Shown here: positions 1 to 8,603 of the stretch, one piece after another
Numbering within the stretch: the first letter of the stretch is position 1
How the letters are laid out: every line of letters starts with the position of its first letter
The notes under the pieces: model-generated
Seen by the model: the letters and a program-made list of their open reading frames with translations, nothing else
The model's database searches: none
What the model was told of the DNA's origin: nothing
Made by a program: the position numbers and the translations under genes
Assembly (NCBI GenBank): GCA_017460515.1
Contig: JAFUAY010000012.1
Coordinates: 224,023-288,022 of the forward strand
Direction: 5' to 3'
Source: Prevotella sp.
GTDB taxonomy: Bacteria; Bacteroidota; Bacteroidia; Bacteroidales; Bacteroidaceae
DNA length: 64,000 nucleotides

Positions 1-58
1 CGAATATCATGTTGTCGACGAAAATCGACCGGAAAAACAAACTAATGATATGTTCCAT
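1..58 (-). CDS. nqrE: NqrE, Na+-translocating NADH:quinone reductase subunit E (5' end only)
   Basis: The ATG is at 58 and the frame reads MEHIISLFFRSIFVDNMIF before leaving the window, so only the first 19 residues are visible. This is the usual N-terminus of NqrE, a polytopic inner-membrane subunit of the sodium pump. It follows the nqrD stop by 2 nt, the normal order in nqrABCDEF. The identity rests on this short match plus operon position. Confidence 0.85.
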   Translation of the reverse strand, partial: MEHIISLFFRSIFVDNMIF

Positions 59-60
59 AA

Positions 61-684
61 TTACTTCTCCTTATAAAAATAAGCACGATGTACCCAACTC
101 ACGATACCCACGAGGATGAGGGCCATAGCTGGCATAGTCATCATACCGTTGTTGATATAGCCCCAGTCGTAGCAGGCATCGGGAATAATCTGGAAGCCCA
201 GCAGCGAACCGCGGCCCAGGAACTCACGAACAGCACCTACGATAACGAGGATCATAGCATAGCCAAGACCGTTGCCCACACCATCGAGGAATGAAGGCCA
301 GGGCTTGTTCTGCATGGCGAATGCTTCCAGACGGCCCATGAGGATACAGTTGGTGATGATCAGACCTACATAGACAGAGAGCTGAACGCTGACATCATAG
401 ACGTAGGCCTTCAGGATCTGGCTTACGATAGTCACCAGCGCTGCTACTACCACCAGCTGCACCACGATACGGATACGGTTGGGGATGGTGTTGCGCAGGA
501 TAGAGATGATCACATTAGAGAAAGCGGTGATGACCGTCACAGCCAAGCCCATCACAATAGCAGGCTTCAGCTGGGAAGTAACAGCCAGCGCCGAGCATAT
601 ACCCAATACCTGTCCGAGGATTGGGTGGTCGAGGTTCAACGGATTAGTGAACGCCTCGCGATTTTGTTTACTGAATAATGCCAT
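61..684 (-). CDS. nqrD: NqrD, Na+-translocating NADH:quinone reductase subunit D
   Basis: This 207-residue polytopic membrane protein begins MALFSKQNREAFTNPLNLDH and contains the conserved GLIITNCILMGRLEAFA and DGVGNGLGYAMILVIVG segments of the NqrD/NqrE (RnfA/RnfE) family. With NqrE it forms the membrane core holding an iron centre between half-channels. In the family, the Cys in TNCI ligates that iron. The gene lies 35 nt after nqrC and 2 nt before nqrE and shares the operon transcript. Length is normal. Confidence 0.95.
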   Translation of the reverse strand: MALFSKQNREAFTNPLNLDHPILGQVLGICSALAVTSQLKPAIVMGLAVTVITAFSNVIISILRNTIPNRIRIVVQLVVVAALVTIVSQILKAYVYDVSVQLSVYVGLIITNCILMGRLEAFAMQNKPWPSFLDGVGNGLGYAMILVIVGAVREFLGRGSLLGFQIIPDACYDWGYINNGMMTMPAMALILVGIVSWVHRAYFYKEK

Positions 685-719
685 AACTTTACTTAGTAAT
701 TAGCCATTAATAATGATGA

Positions 720-1415
720 TTACTCTGCTTGAGGTTCAACAGTGGCTGTTGTGTCAGCAGGAGCATCCTTCGTGCACTGCATCTTCAGAAAGAGTTCGCA
801 GGCAGTCTTGCCGGCATCCTTCAGTCCAGCCTTAATCATATCGTTCACACCGTTAGAGGTCAGCGTGGCACCCGTCACGCAGTCAACCTGCGTAGCAGGA
901 TCATCAACGCTCTTCACAACAGCAAGGGCCACATCCTGTGTGCCTTCAACAAACACACGCTTGCCAATGAATTTCTCCTGCCAAGCCTGTGAGTCCTTAA
1001 TCTCAGCACCCAGACCAGCCGTCTCACTCTCATGGTTGAAATAAGCACCATAAACAGTTGGTGCCTCATCACCATGAATAGAGATATAACCACTGATACC
1101 GCCCCACAGTCCCATACCTTTCAGAGAAACGACAAGGACATCCTCACCGTCAATCAGGCACATATAGAACTTCTGTCCGTCCTTCTCGCCTTCTTCTTTC
1201 ACCACCTCGGCATACTTGGCCTCAGCCTCAGCACCATCAAGGTTGCGGATATTGAGCGAGTAGAGAATCTGCTTCTTCACATCGAGGGCAACGTTAGCAT
1301 CCTGCATAGGCTTCAATGCCTTGAAGATGAAAGCCAACAGGAAAGCCACGATGACCACAAGTATCGCACTATATATAATAATGTACGAGTTCGAATTAGT
1401 ATTTAACTTAGCCAT
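720..1415 (-). CDS. nqrC: NqrC, Na+-translocating NADH:quinone reductase subunit C
   Basis: This 231-residue protein has one N-terminal membrane helix (about residues 11-32) and a periplasmic FMN-binding domain. The covalent flavin motif TGATLTS is present, with the attachment threonine at about residue 184. NqrC relays electrons to the NqrB flavin. The C-terminal tail after residue 205 is short and rich in Ala and Thr, as in Bacteroidota homologues. It starts 12 nt after the nqrB stop and the gap is filled by a 7-bp repeat. Confidence 0.95.
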   Translation of the reverse strand: MAKLNTNSNSYIIIYSAILVVIVAFLLAFIFKALKPMQDANVALDVKKQILYSLNIRNLDGAEAEAKYAEVVKEEGEKDGQKFYMCLIDGEDVLVVSLKGMGLWGGISGYISIHGDEAPTVYGAYFNHESETAGLGAEIKDSQAWQEKFIGKRVFVEGTQDVALAVVKSVDDPATQVDCVTGATLTSNGVNDMIKAGLKDAGKTACELFLKMQCTKDAPADTTATVEPQAE

Positions 1416-1420
1416 TTTTC

Positions 1421-1441
1421 TTAACTCTTAATTCTTAATTC
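1421..1441. repeat. 7-bp tandem repeat (TTAATTC) across the nqrB stop
   Basis: Three consecutive 7-mers (TTAACTC, TTAATTC, TTAATTC) cover the last codons and stop of nqrB and most of the nqrB-nqrC gap. The same 7-bp period and a very similar unit recur at 43020-43054. Confidence 0.7.
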
Positions 1442-2585
1442 TCTTCTGGCGTTTCGAGATATTACGCTCCACTACGAAATGGTCGATTGTAGGAGCAAAC
1501 ATATTCATGAGCAGGATAGCCAGCATCATGCCTTCGGGATAGCCAGGATTCATCACACGGATGATGACTGCCATCGCACCGATGATGAAGCCATAGATCC
1601 ACTTACCACATTCAGTACGGCAAGAAGTGACAGGGTCGGTAGCCATAAACACAGCACCGAAGCAGAAGCCACCCAGCACGAGGTGCTCATACCAAGTAAT
1701 ACTTGTCATTCCGAGACTCTCGAAGCAGCAAGCCATCAGACCGCCACCTACGAAGACGCTCAGCATGGTCTTCCAAGAAGCAATGCCCGTCCAGAGCAGC
1801 AGGATGGCTCCCAGAGCGATTGCAATCACAGATGTCTCACCGATAGAACCGGGAATGAAGCCCAGGATCATGTCGTTAAGAGAAGCCGTCACTTCAGTAC
1901 CTGCGCCTACCTGTCCGAGAGGCGTAGCCATTGTGAAACCATCAGGGAGCGTGTTTCCAAATCCAAAGATGCTCTCGTTGGCCACCCATACCTGATCGCC
2001 ACTCATCTTGGTGGGATAGGCGAAGAACAGGAACGCACGGCAGAGCAGTGCGGGGTTGAAGATGTTCATGCCAGTACCACCGAAAATCTCCTTACCAATA
2101 ATCACGGCAAAGGCAACGGCAACGGCCAGAATCCATAGCGGACAGTTGACAGGAACAATCAACGGAATGAGGATACCACTGACGAGGAATCCCTCCTGTA
2201 TCTCCTCACCTTTCCACTGTGCCCAGGCAAACTCGATGCCCAGACCTACAATGTAAGAGACGAGAATCTTTGGCAGTACAGCCAGGAAACCGAAGATAAA
2301 CATTTCACAGAAGCTTGTCGAGGCTAATGTGCCTGCGGCAAGAGCGTTCTGATAGCCCACATTATACATACCGAACAGCATGGCAGGCATCAGGGCGATA
2401 ACCACCATACTCATAATGCGCTTTGAGTCGATAGCGTCATGAATATGAACGCCAGTCTTAGCCGTATCATTAGGCACATAGAGGAACGTCTCGAAGCCAT
2501 CGAACAGCGAGCGGAAAGCATGCAGCTTGCCGCCTTCCTCAAAGTTCGGCTTTACCTTATTCAAATAATTTCTTAATGCGCTCAT
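1428..2585 (-). CDS. nqrB: NqrB, Na+-translocating NADH:quinone reductase subunit B
   Basis: This 385-residue polytopic membrane protein is the NqrB/RnfD subunit. It binds FMN covalently and riboflavin and carries the ion path. The segment FTMATPLG (about residue 220) matches the covalent-flavin threonine site of the family, and GGTGMNIFNPALLCRAFLFF is the conserved block before it. The gene sits 5 nt downstream of nqrA. Its last codons run into a 7-bp tandem repeat, so the extreme C-terminus (RQKRIKN) is probably unconstrained. Confidence 0.95.
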   Translation of the reverse strand: MSALRNYLNKVKPNFEEGGKLHAFRSLFDGFETFLYVPNDTAKTGVHIHDAIDSKRIMSMVVIALMPAMLFGMYNVGYQNALAAGTLASTSFCEMFIFGFLAVLPKILVSYIVGLGIEFAWAQWKGEEIQEGFLVSGILIPLIVPVNCPLWILAVAVAFAVIIGKEIFGGTGMNIFNPALLCRAFLFFAYPTKMSGDQVWVANESIFGFGNTLPDGFTMATPLGQVGAGTEVTASLNDMILGFIPGSIGETSVIAIALGAILLLWTGIASWKTMLSVFVGGGLMACCFESLGMTSITWYEHLVLGGFCFGAVFMATDPVTSCRTECGKWIYGFIIGAMAVIIRVMNPGYPEGMMLAILLMNMFAPTIDHFVVERNISKRQKRIKN

Positions 2586-2590
2586 AATCG

Positions 2591-3952
2591 TTATGCGTTT
2601 TCTTTACGTAAGATGTTAAGTCCCTCACGAACAATGCGTTGTAGCTCAAGCTTCGAGGAATCCACGAACTCTGCCAAAGCGAAGTCTTCAGGGGCAACCT
2701 CATAGATACCAAGCTGTTCCTGACGATCAATATCACCCGTGATGATAGCCTTGATGAGGTATTCAGCATAGATATCCATCGGCAGCACCTTGTCGTACTC
2801 ACCACTCATAATCATGTGACGTTCGCCACCCTTGATGCGGGCATCAGCCTCAAACTCCTTCTTGCCGCAAAGCCAAGAGAAATAGCTGCGGTTGACGGAG
2901 AACTGTTTGAAGCGAGGCATGATCCATCCCAGCATCTCATCGGCATCGTCGCCCTCGGGAATCACCGTAATCTCTGAAGAATGGGCTCCCAGGAAACCGT
3001 CCTTCGAAGTCTGTCGACCCGTCAGCACATTACCATTGATAACACGTACATGATGAGCTGTATCATAACTGTTGGACAGCAAAGTAGAGAGCTCCTCACC
3101 TACCAGCATGTCGGCATGGACAGGCTTCAGCACTTCGCTTCCACAAAGGGCAATTGTGCGGGTGAGGTTCAGTTTGCCGGTATTCAGCAAGCGACCAATG
3201 AACAGCACCACCGTGGGATCGCCAAGGGTCCACACCACCTCGCCCTTGTTGACAGGAGCTACATGGTTGACCTGTACACCCACATTACCTGCAGGACAGG
3301 GGCCGTTGAAAACATTGACCTCGACGTTTTCCAGATTTGAGATCTGAGATTTGAGGGTTGAGTTTTTACCAACACCTACGTAGGTCTTGGCAATCTTTGA
3401 CAGAGCCATAAGACCCGTCACGAAGTCTTGCTCCTGACCTTTCACCTCATACTCGAAGTCGCAAGCCAGCGGTTTGTCACGAAGGGCAGAGACAAAAATT
3501 GCCCTCGGCATTGTCTCAGGATTAGTTGAGATAGCATAGGGCAACTGATTGATATATCCGAAGATACCCGCCTCAAGTAGCGACTCAATAACTGCCTTGC
3601 CATCCATCGCGGCTACTTCCTTCTTGCCGAAATCTACATACTCCTGCTGGGCATCGGCTTCCACCCGTACGCAGAGCACCTTACGACGTTCGCCACGCTC
3701 AATAGCCGTCACCTTTCCGCTGACTGGCGAGGCAAAGCGAACCTGCGGGTACTGCTTGTTGACAAACAAAGCATCACCGGCCTTGACATGATCGCCCTCG
3801 CTGACAACTACCTTCGGAGTGACTCCCTCGAAATCATCGGGTACCAATGCGTACTTACCGTTTGATTTCAACTGGATTTTCTGCTCCTCGGCCTTACCTT
3901 TCAGACGGATGTCCAAGCCTTTTCGCAAATGAAAATCTTGAATAAATGCCAT
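2591..3952 (-). CDS. nqrA: NqrA, Na+-translocating NADH:quinone reductase subunit A
   Basis: This soluble subunit of about 453 residues begins MAFIQDFHLRKGLDIRLKGK, the typical NqrA start. I chose ATG 3952 over an upstream in-frame ATG at 3964 because the conserved N-terminus begins here. NqrA is the cytoplasmic, quinone-site-associated subunit and normally the first nqr gene. The conserved GPCPAGNVGVQVNHV and YFSWLCGKK blocks are present. A five-unit 7-bp repeat encodes the stretch LKSQISNLEN (near residue 205) and looks like a locally expanded, variable loop. Confidence 0.95.
   Translation of the reverse strand: MAFIQDFHLRKGLDIRLKGKAEEQKIQLKSNGKYALVPDDFEGVTPKVVVSEGDHVKAGDALFVNKQYPQVRFASPVSGKVTAIERGERRKVLCVRVEADAQQEYVDFGKKEVAAMDGKAVIESLLEAGIFGYINQLPYAISTNPETMPRAIFVSALRDKPLACDFEYEVKGQEQDFVTGLMALSKIAKTYVGVGKNSTLKSQISNLENVEVNVFNGPCPAGNVGVQVNHVAPVNKGEVVWTLGDPTVVLFIGRLLNTGKLNLTRTIALCGSEVLKPVHADMLVGEELSTLLSNSYDTAHHVRVINGNVLTGRQTSKDGFLGAHSSEITVIPEGDDADEMLGWIMPRFKQFSVNRSYFSWLCGKKEFEADARIKGGERHMIMSGEYDKVLPMDIYAEYLIKAIITGDIDRQEQLGIYEVAPEDFALAEFVDSSKLELQRIVREGLNILRKENA
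3331..3365. repeat. 7-bp tandem repeat inside nqrA (TGAGATY unit)
   Basis: Five 7-mers (CCAGATT, TGAGATC, TGAGATT, TGAGGGT, TGAGTTT on the plus strand) lie in the nqrA coding frame. The period is not a multiple of three, so each copy is read in a different frame. Confidence 0.65.
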
Positions 3953-3984
3953 ATAAATGTACAAAAATGTTGATTCAACGTCTG

Positions 3985-3992
3985 CAAAATTA
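3985..3992 (-). promoter_or_regulatory. nqr operon promoter, -7 box
   Basis: On the minus strand the -7 box TAATTTTG stands 32 nt before the nqrA ATG. I see no convincing -33 TTG at the usual spacing. The box is divergent from the tamB promoter. Confidence 0.5.
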
Positions 3993-4056
3993 ATAAAAAT
4001 TGATAGAAGAACACTAAAAATCTGCTTAAAAATAAAGCAATCACAAGTTTTTATAG

Positions 4057-4064
4057 TAAATTTG
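4057..4064 (+). promoter_or_regulatory. tamB promoter, -7 box
   Basis: TAAATTTG fits the TAnnTTTG consensus. The expected start of transcription, near 4068-4072, leaves a leader of roughly 25-45 nt before the candidate TTG start codons. No clear -33 element is present. Confidence 0.5.
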
Positions 4065-4093
4065 CACCTGTCTTTTTAGGTAGGCGCAAGCAT

Positions 4094-7000
4094 TTGCCAA
4101 CTCGGATTTACAGATTGAAGATACTGAAGCATATTCTAAACATCCTGATATGGAGCCTCGTGGTTCTGTATGTCAGCATCGTCACACTGGTTCAGATACC
4201 TTCAACGCAAAAGGAGATAGGCAACCAGTTAGCAGATGCGCTCGGCAACGAACTGAACACCGAGGTACATGTGGGCAACGTATCGCTGGGATTTCTCAAC
4301 CGCCTGATTATCGATGATGTTCTTATTCGAGACCAACAGCAGCAGGAAATGCTGCGCATAGGACGTCTGTCGGCAAAAATCAGTCTGCTGGCACTGGTGA
4401 GCGGACGCATCGACATATCATCTATCCAAATGTTTAATGCCCGCGCCATGCTGATAAAGCCTGATGCCGACACACCTGCCAACTACCAGTTCATCATTGA
4501 CACATTCGCCTCGAACGACACCACATCACACACACCGCTCGACCTGCATATTAATTCTATCATCATCCGCCACTCCAGCGTCAGCTACGACCAGCTGGAT
4601 GCGCCCGCACAGGAACAGTTCTGTCCGCAGCACCTGAGAATCAGTGATATCAGTGCACATATTATTTTAAAAGAGCTGACCGACGACTCGCTGAACGTAA
4701 ACGTGAAACGACTGGCACTGAAAGAAAAAAGCGGACTGGACATCCGAAACTTTGCCTTTAAACTGATGATGGGTAATCACAATGCTCTGCTGAGCGACTT
4801 CACATTGGCACTGCCCCACTCTACCCTCGATATTGACAGTGTAGGCGCCACCTATCAACGGGAACGGATCAAAGAAACACTGTCATACGGGGTAAAGAAC
4901 ATACAGGGCGACGTAACCATCAGTGACCTGGGCTGCATCATTCCAGCACTGAAGAACTACGACCACAATATGGAATGGAACATACAGGCAGAGGGAACTA
5001 CTACTAGCCTGAAACTGCCCGTACTCACCATCAATGCCTCTGACGATGCACTCACGCTGAAAATGCACGGATGGGCGAACAGATTAGACCTGCAGTACCC
5101 GGAATGGGCACTATTCACCGACCACCTCTCAATATCAGCAGATGCCATCCGAATCCTACAGAAAGAGATAAAAGGTATCCCCGAATTCGTCAACAACCTG
5201 AACGGAATTACGATTACCGGACAACAAGAAGGAACGAGCGACGGCAGGATGAAGTTCATAAACGACATCAAGACACCCTCGTCACTTGTACGAACAGAGA
5301 TTGATTACAACAGCGACCGAACGTTTACGGCAAGGGTACGCACAAACGACCTTGACCTCAGACAGATACTGCCTGACAAACAGCTGGGACTCGTCGACAT
5401 GAACACCTTCGTCAAAGGCAATCCGCAGACCGTCAATATTCAAAGTGACATTGCAGAGCTGGAGTTCAGGGGCTACAACTACCATAACATCGCCATCAAT
5501 GCAAAGTATAAAACTGACGATCTCTTCAAAGGCAACAGTTGGCTGGCTCAAGCAAATGGATCTATAGAGGTCAACGATACACACGCCAAAGCCTTCATCG
5601 ACGGTAAATGGTATAAGACAGGCAAGAAGATGACGATGCAATTGGACGGCACCGTTGACAGGATAGCACCACAAGAGCTGAACCTCAGCGACAAATGGGG
5701 AGCTGCCGTCTTTGCAGGACAGTTCCACTCCGACCTACAGGCCAGCAACCTGAACAACGCCGAAGGAACAGTGGTACTGGACAATTTCTCCATGAGTGAC
5801 TCGACAGAGTCGTACCATATTCAACACGTAGAACTGGCGTCTGGCACCGAGAACGAACGACACTTCCTGAAGATGAAAGGAGACATGGGCGATGCAGAAC
5901 TGACTGGACAGTTCGACTGGGAGACACTACCGCAGAGTTTCATCAACTATGTGGCATCCCGACTGCCTACCCTGCCGGGACTGCCTCCAACAAATAAGAG
6001 TGCTACCAATAATTTCTCCATCAACATCAGCATGAACAGCACACAATGGCTCAAGCGCATCGTGGGCATCGACTTCCTGCTGAACCGACCGATGAAGCTG
6101 CAGGCCAACATCAACGACCTGACGCAAGACTTCCACGTGGTGGGAATGCTACCCTCCTTCAGCTATAACGGCGAAGAGTATAAGGATGCCGTCATCCAAC
6201 TGGACACGCCTCAAGACTCTATCATCTGTAACATCGACCTGAAGAAGGTGATGGACGACCAAACCGACATGAACCTGAGTATGCAGGCCAATGCCTTCGA
6301 CAACCAGCTGCAGACTACTTTCGTTTGGGACAACACAGGAGGTGAACAGGCGCTGAAGGGTGAACTGAACGCCATCACACAGCTCTATTCCGATGACAAC
6401 GGTGCACCAGAAGCGCATGTACACATACAGCCCTCACACCTGGTGATGGGCGATGCAAAATGGAACGTCATACCCTGTGACATCTTCTATTCAGAAAAGA
6501 ACCTGACGGTAGAGGATTTCTCTATTGAACACAACAAACAACACCTGACTATCAGCGGCATCGCATCCGACCAGCCTACAGACACACTGAATATCGACCT
6601 GAAAGGCATTGACGTGGGATATGTGCTCGACTTGGTTAACTTCCACTCCGTGGAGTTCAACGGAAGGGCTACCGGACGAGCTTACGCAACAGAACTGTTC
6701 GGAACACCTTCAGCAGCAGCCGATCTGATTGTTGAGCAGTTCACCTTCGAGGGCGGAAGAATGGGAACACTGGGAGCACATGCCTCCTGGAACAACGAAC
6801 AAGATCAGATTGACATACAAGCCATTGCCAATGACGGAGCTGATGCTCTCACCTATATTAAAGGATATGTATCACCCATACGTAGTGACATCAAACTGGA
6901 CATCAAGGGTGAAGGGACATACGTCGACTTCGTACAAAACTACACACAGAGCTTCCTCAGCAATGTGACCGGGCATGCCTATGGCAGCCTGCAGCTGGTG

Positions 7001-8509
7001 GGGCCATTGGGCGAAATGGACCTGCTTGGCGACCTCGTCGTAGATGCCACCGCTACAGTCATTCCGCTGGGCACTACCTATACCATGCAACGCGACTCGG
7101 TGAAATTTATACGCAACGACATCATCGTCAACAATGTGCCCATCCTTGACCGCGACGGCAATAAAGCGGAGCTGTCAGGAGGCATCCATCACGACCATCT
7201 GTCGAGTCTCACCTTCGACCTCAGCGTAAAAACAGAGAAATTCCTGGCATACGATATCCCCGACTTTGGCAATGAACTGTTCTGCGGAAAGGTATATGCA
7301 TCCGGAGCTGTAGAACTTCGCGGACGACCAGGAGAGGTGGTCATCAACTGCGATGCCACGCCACTGCGACAGACCGTTTTCTTCTACAACGCGTCATCCG
7401 CTGATGCCGTCAGCTACCAGGACTTCATCACCTGGGGAGAGAAAGCACCAGACACGCTGACTATCAGCGACAAGAATACCATCAGCCAGGAGAATGCACA
7501 AGCATCCATTCCTACCGATATATATATAAACTTCCTGGTCAACACCACACCGCAGGCAACACTGAGACTACTCATGGACCAGAAGACGGGCGACTATATC
7601 ACACTCAACGGATCGGGCGTGCTCAGAGCTTCTTACCATAACAAAGGTGCCTTCATGATGTACGGAACCTATAGCGTAGACCATGGGACCTATGGAATCA
7701 CTATCCAGAACATCATCAAAAAGAATTTCCAGTTCAAGGAAGGCGGAACCATCGTCTTTGGAGGCAACCCTATGAATGCCAGCCTACAGCTCCAAGCTAT
7801 CCACACGGTCAACGGCGTATCACTCTCAGACCTGAACATCGGCAACTCGTTTGCCAACAACACCATCCGAGTGAACTGTCTGATGAACATCCAAGGCCAG
7901 GCCGGAACACCACGCGTGGAGTTCGACCTGGACATGCCCACCGTGAACAGCGAGGAAAAACAGATGATTCGCTCAATCATCACCAGCGAGCAGGAAATGA
8001 ACCAACAAGTGCTATACCTGCTGGGAGTTGGACGATTCTATACACAAGGTCTGAACAATTCAGAAGTCAACCAGCAGGAGTACGACCAGACGCAGCTGGC
8101 CATGCAGTCATTCCTGTCTGGTACACTATCGTCACAAATCAATCAGGTCATCTCACACGTTGTAAAGAACGACAACTGGAACTTCGGTGCCAACATCTCT
8201 ACCGGAAACGAGGGATGGAACAATGCAGAATATGAAGGACTGGTCAGCGGAAGTCTTTTCAACAACCGACTGCTTATCAACGGACAATTCGGATATCGTG
8301 ACAATGCACGGCAAGAGAGTCCGTCGTTTATCGGAGACTTCGACATCCGTTACCTGCTACAGCCCAACGGCAACCTTGCCCTGAAAGTGTATAATCAGAC
8401 AAACGACCGCTATTTCACACGATCGTCACTGAACACACAAGGAATCGGCATCATCGTAAAACGAGACTTTGCCAACTTGGGTGAACTACTCTTCAGACAC
8501 AAAAAATAG
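4094..8509 (+). CDS. tamB: TamB-like translocation and assembly module protein (DUF490)
   Basis: This protein of about 1471 residues has a single N-terminal membrane anchor (about residues 12-32) followed by a very long, repetitive beta-rich periplasmic region. It ends in the conserved TamB C-terminal domain, recognisable in GNPMNASLQLQA, NCLMNIQGQ and QQVLYLLGVGRFY. TamB-type proteins bridge the two membranes and carry phospholipid or assist outer-membrane protein assembly. There is no ATG near the start: the frame opens with TTG at 4094, and a second TTG at 4115 is possible. A -7 box at 4057 and the membrane anchor support a start in this area. The gene stands alone between nqrA (divergent) and carB. 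Confidence 0.85.
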   Translation: MPTRIYRLKILKHILNILIWSLVVLYVSIVTLVQIPSTQKEIGNQLADALGNELNTEVHVGNVSLGFLNRLIIDDVLIRDQQQQEMLRIGRLSAKISLLALVSGRIDISSIQMFNARAMLIKPDADTPANYQFIIDTFASNDTTSHTPLDLHINSIIIRHSSVSYDQLDAPAQEQFCPQHLRISDISAHIILKELTDDSLNVNVKRLALKEKSGLDIRNFAFKLMMGNHNALLSDFTLALPHSTLDIDSVGATYQRERIKETLSYGVKNIQGDVTISDLGCIIPALKNYDHNMEWNIQAEGTTTSLKLPVLTINASDDALTLKMHGWANRLDLQYPEWALFTDHLSISADAIRILQKEIKGIPEFVNNLNGITITGQQEGTSDGRMKFINDIKTPSSLVRTEIDYNSDRTFTARVRTNDLDLRQILPDKQLGLVDMNTFVKGNPQTVNIQSDIAELEFRGYNYHNIAINAKYKTDDLFKGNSWLAQANGSIEVNDTHAKAFIDGKWYKTGKKMTMQLDGTVDRIAPQELNLSDKWGAAVFAGQFHSDLQASNLNNAEGTVVLDNFSMSDSTESYHIQHVELASGTENERHFLKMKGDMGDAELTGQFDWETLPQSFINYVASRLPTLPGLPPTNKSATNNFSINISMNSTQWLKRIVGIDFLLNRPMKLQANINDLTQDFHVVGMLPSFSYNGEEYKDAVIQLDTPQDSIICNIDLKKVMDDQTDMNLSMQANAFDNQLQTTFVWDNTGGEQALKGELNAITQLYSDDNGAPEAHVHIQPSHLVMGDAKWNVIPCDIFYSEKNLTVEDFSIEHNKQHLTISGIASDQPTDTLNIDLKGIDVGYVLDLVNFHSVEFNGRATGRAYATELFGTPSAAADLIVEQFTFEGGRMGTLGAHASWNNEQDQIDIQAIANDGADALTYIKGYVSPIRSDIKLDIKGEGTYVDFVQNYTQSFLSNVTGHAYGSLQLVGPLGEMDLLGDLVVDATATVIPLGTTYTMQRDSVKFIRNDIIVNNVPILDRDGNKAELSGGIHHDHLSSLTFDLSVKTEKFLAYDIPDFGNELFCGKVYASGAVELRGRPGEVVINCDATPLRQTVFFYNASSADAVSYQDFITWGEKAPDTLTISDKNTISQENAQASIPTDIYINFLVNTTPQATLRLLMDQKTGDYITLNGSGVLRASYHNKGAFMMYGTYSVDHGTYGITIQNIIKKNFQFKEGGTIVFGGNPMNASLQLQAIHTVNGVSLSDLNIGNSFANNTIRVNCLMNIQGQAGTPRVEFDLDMPTVNSEEKQMIRSIITSEQEMNQQVLYLLGVGRFYTQGLNNSEVNQQEYDQTQLAMQSFLSGTLSSQINQVISHVVKNDNWNFGANISTGNEGWNNAEYEGLVSGSLFNNRLLINGQFGYRDNARQESPSFIGDFDIRYLLQPNGNLALKVYNQTNDRYFTRSSLNTQGIGIIVKRDFANLGELLFRHKK

Positions 8510-8528
8510 CGACCCATTTCTTGGTCGC
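8509..8528 (+). terminator. tamB hairpin terminator (weak)
   Basis: GCGACC and GGTCGC form a 6-bp stem with an 8-nt loop right at the tamB stop, followed 7 nt later by ATTTTT. It overlaps the -33 element of carB. Confidence 0.45.
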
Positions 8529-8551
8529 AACAAGATTTTTGATTACCTTTG
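8521..8551 (+). promoter_or_regulatory. carB promoter
   Basis: TTG at 8521-8523, exactly 20 nt, then TACCTTTG at 8544-8551 gives a full match to the Bacteroidota -33/-7 promoter. The leader to the carB ATG is about 50 nt. Confidence 0.75.
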
Positions 8552-8603
8552 CACCGCAAACAAAATCACAATATTTTATAACAGACAAACAAGGCTAACA
8601 ATT

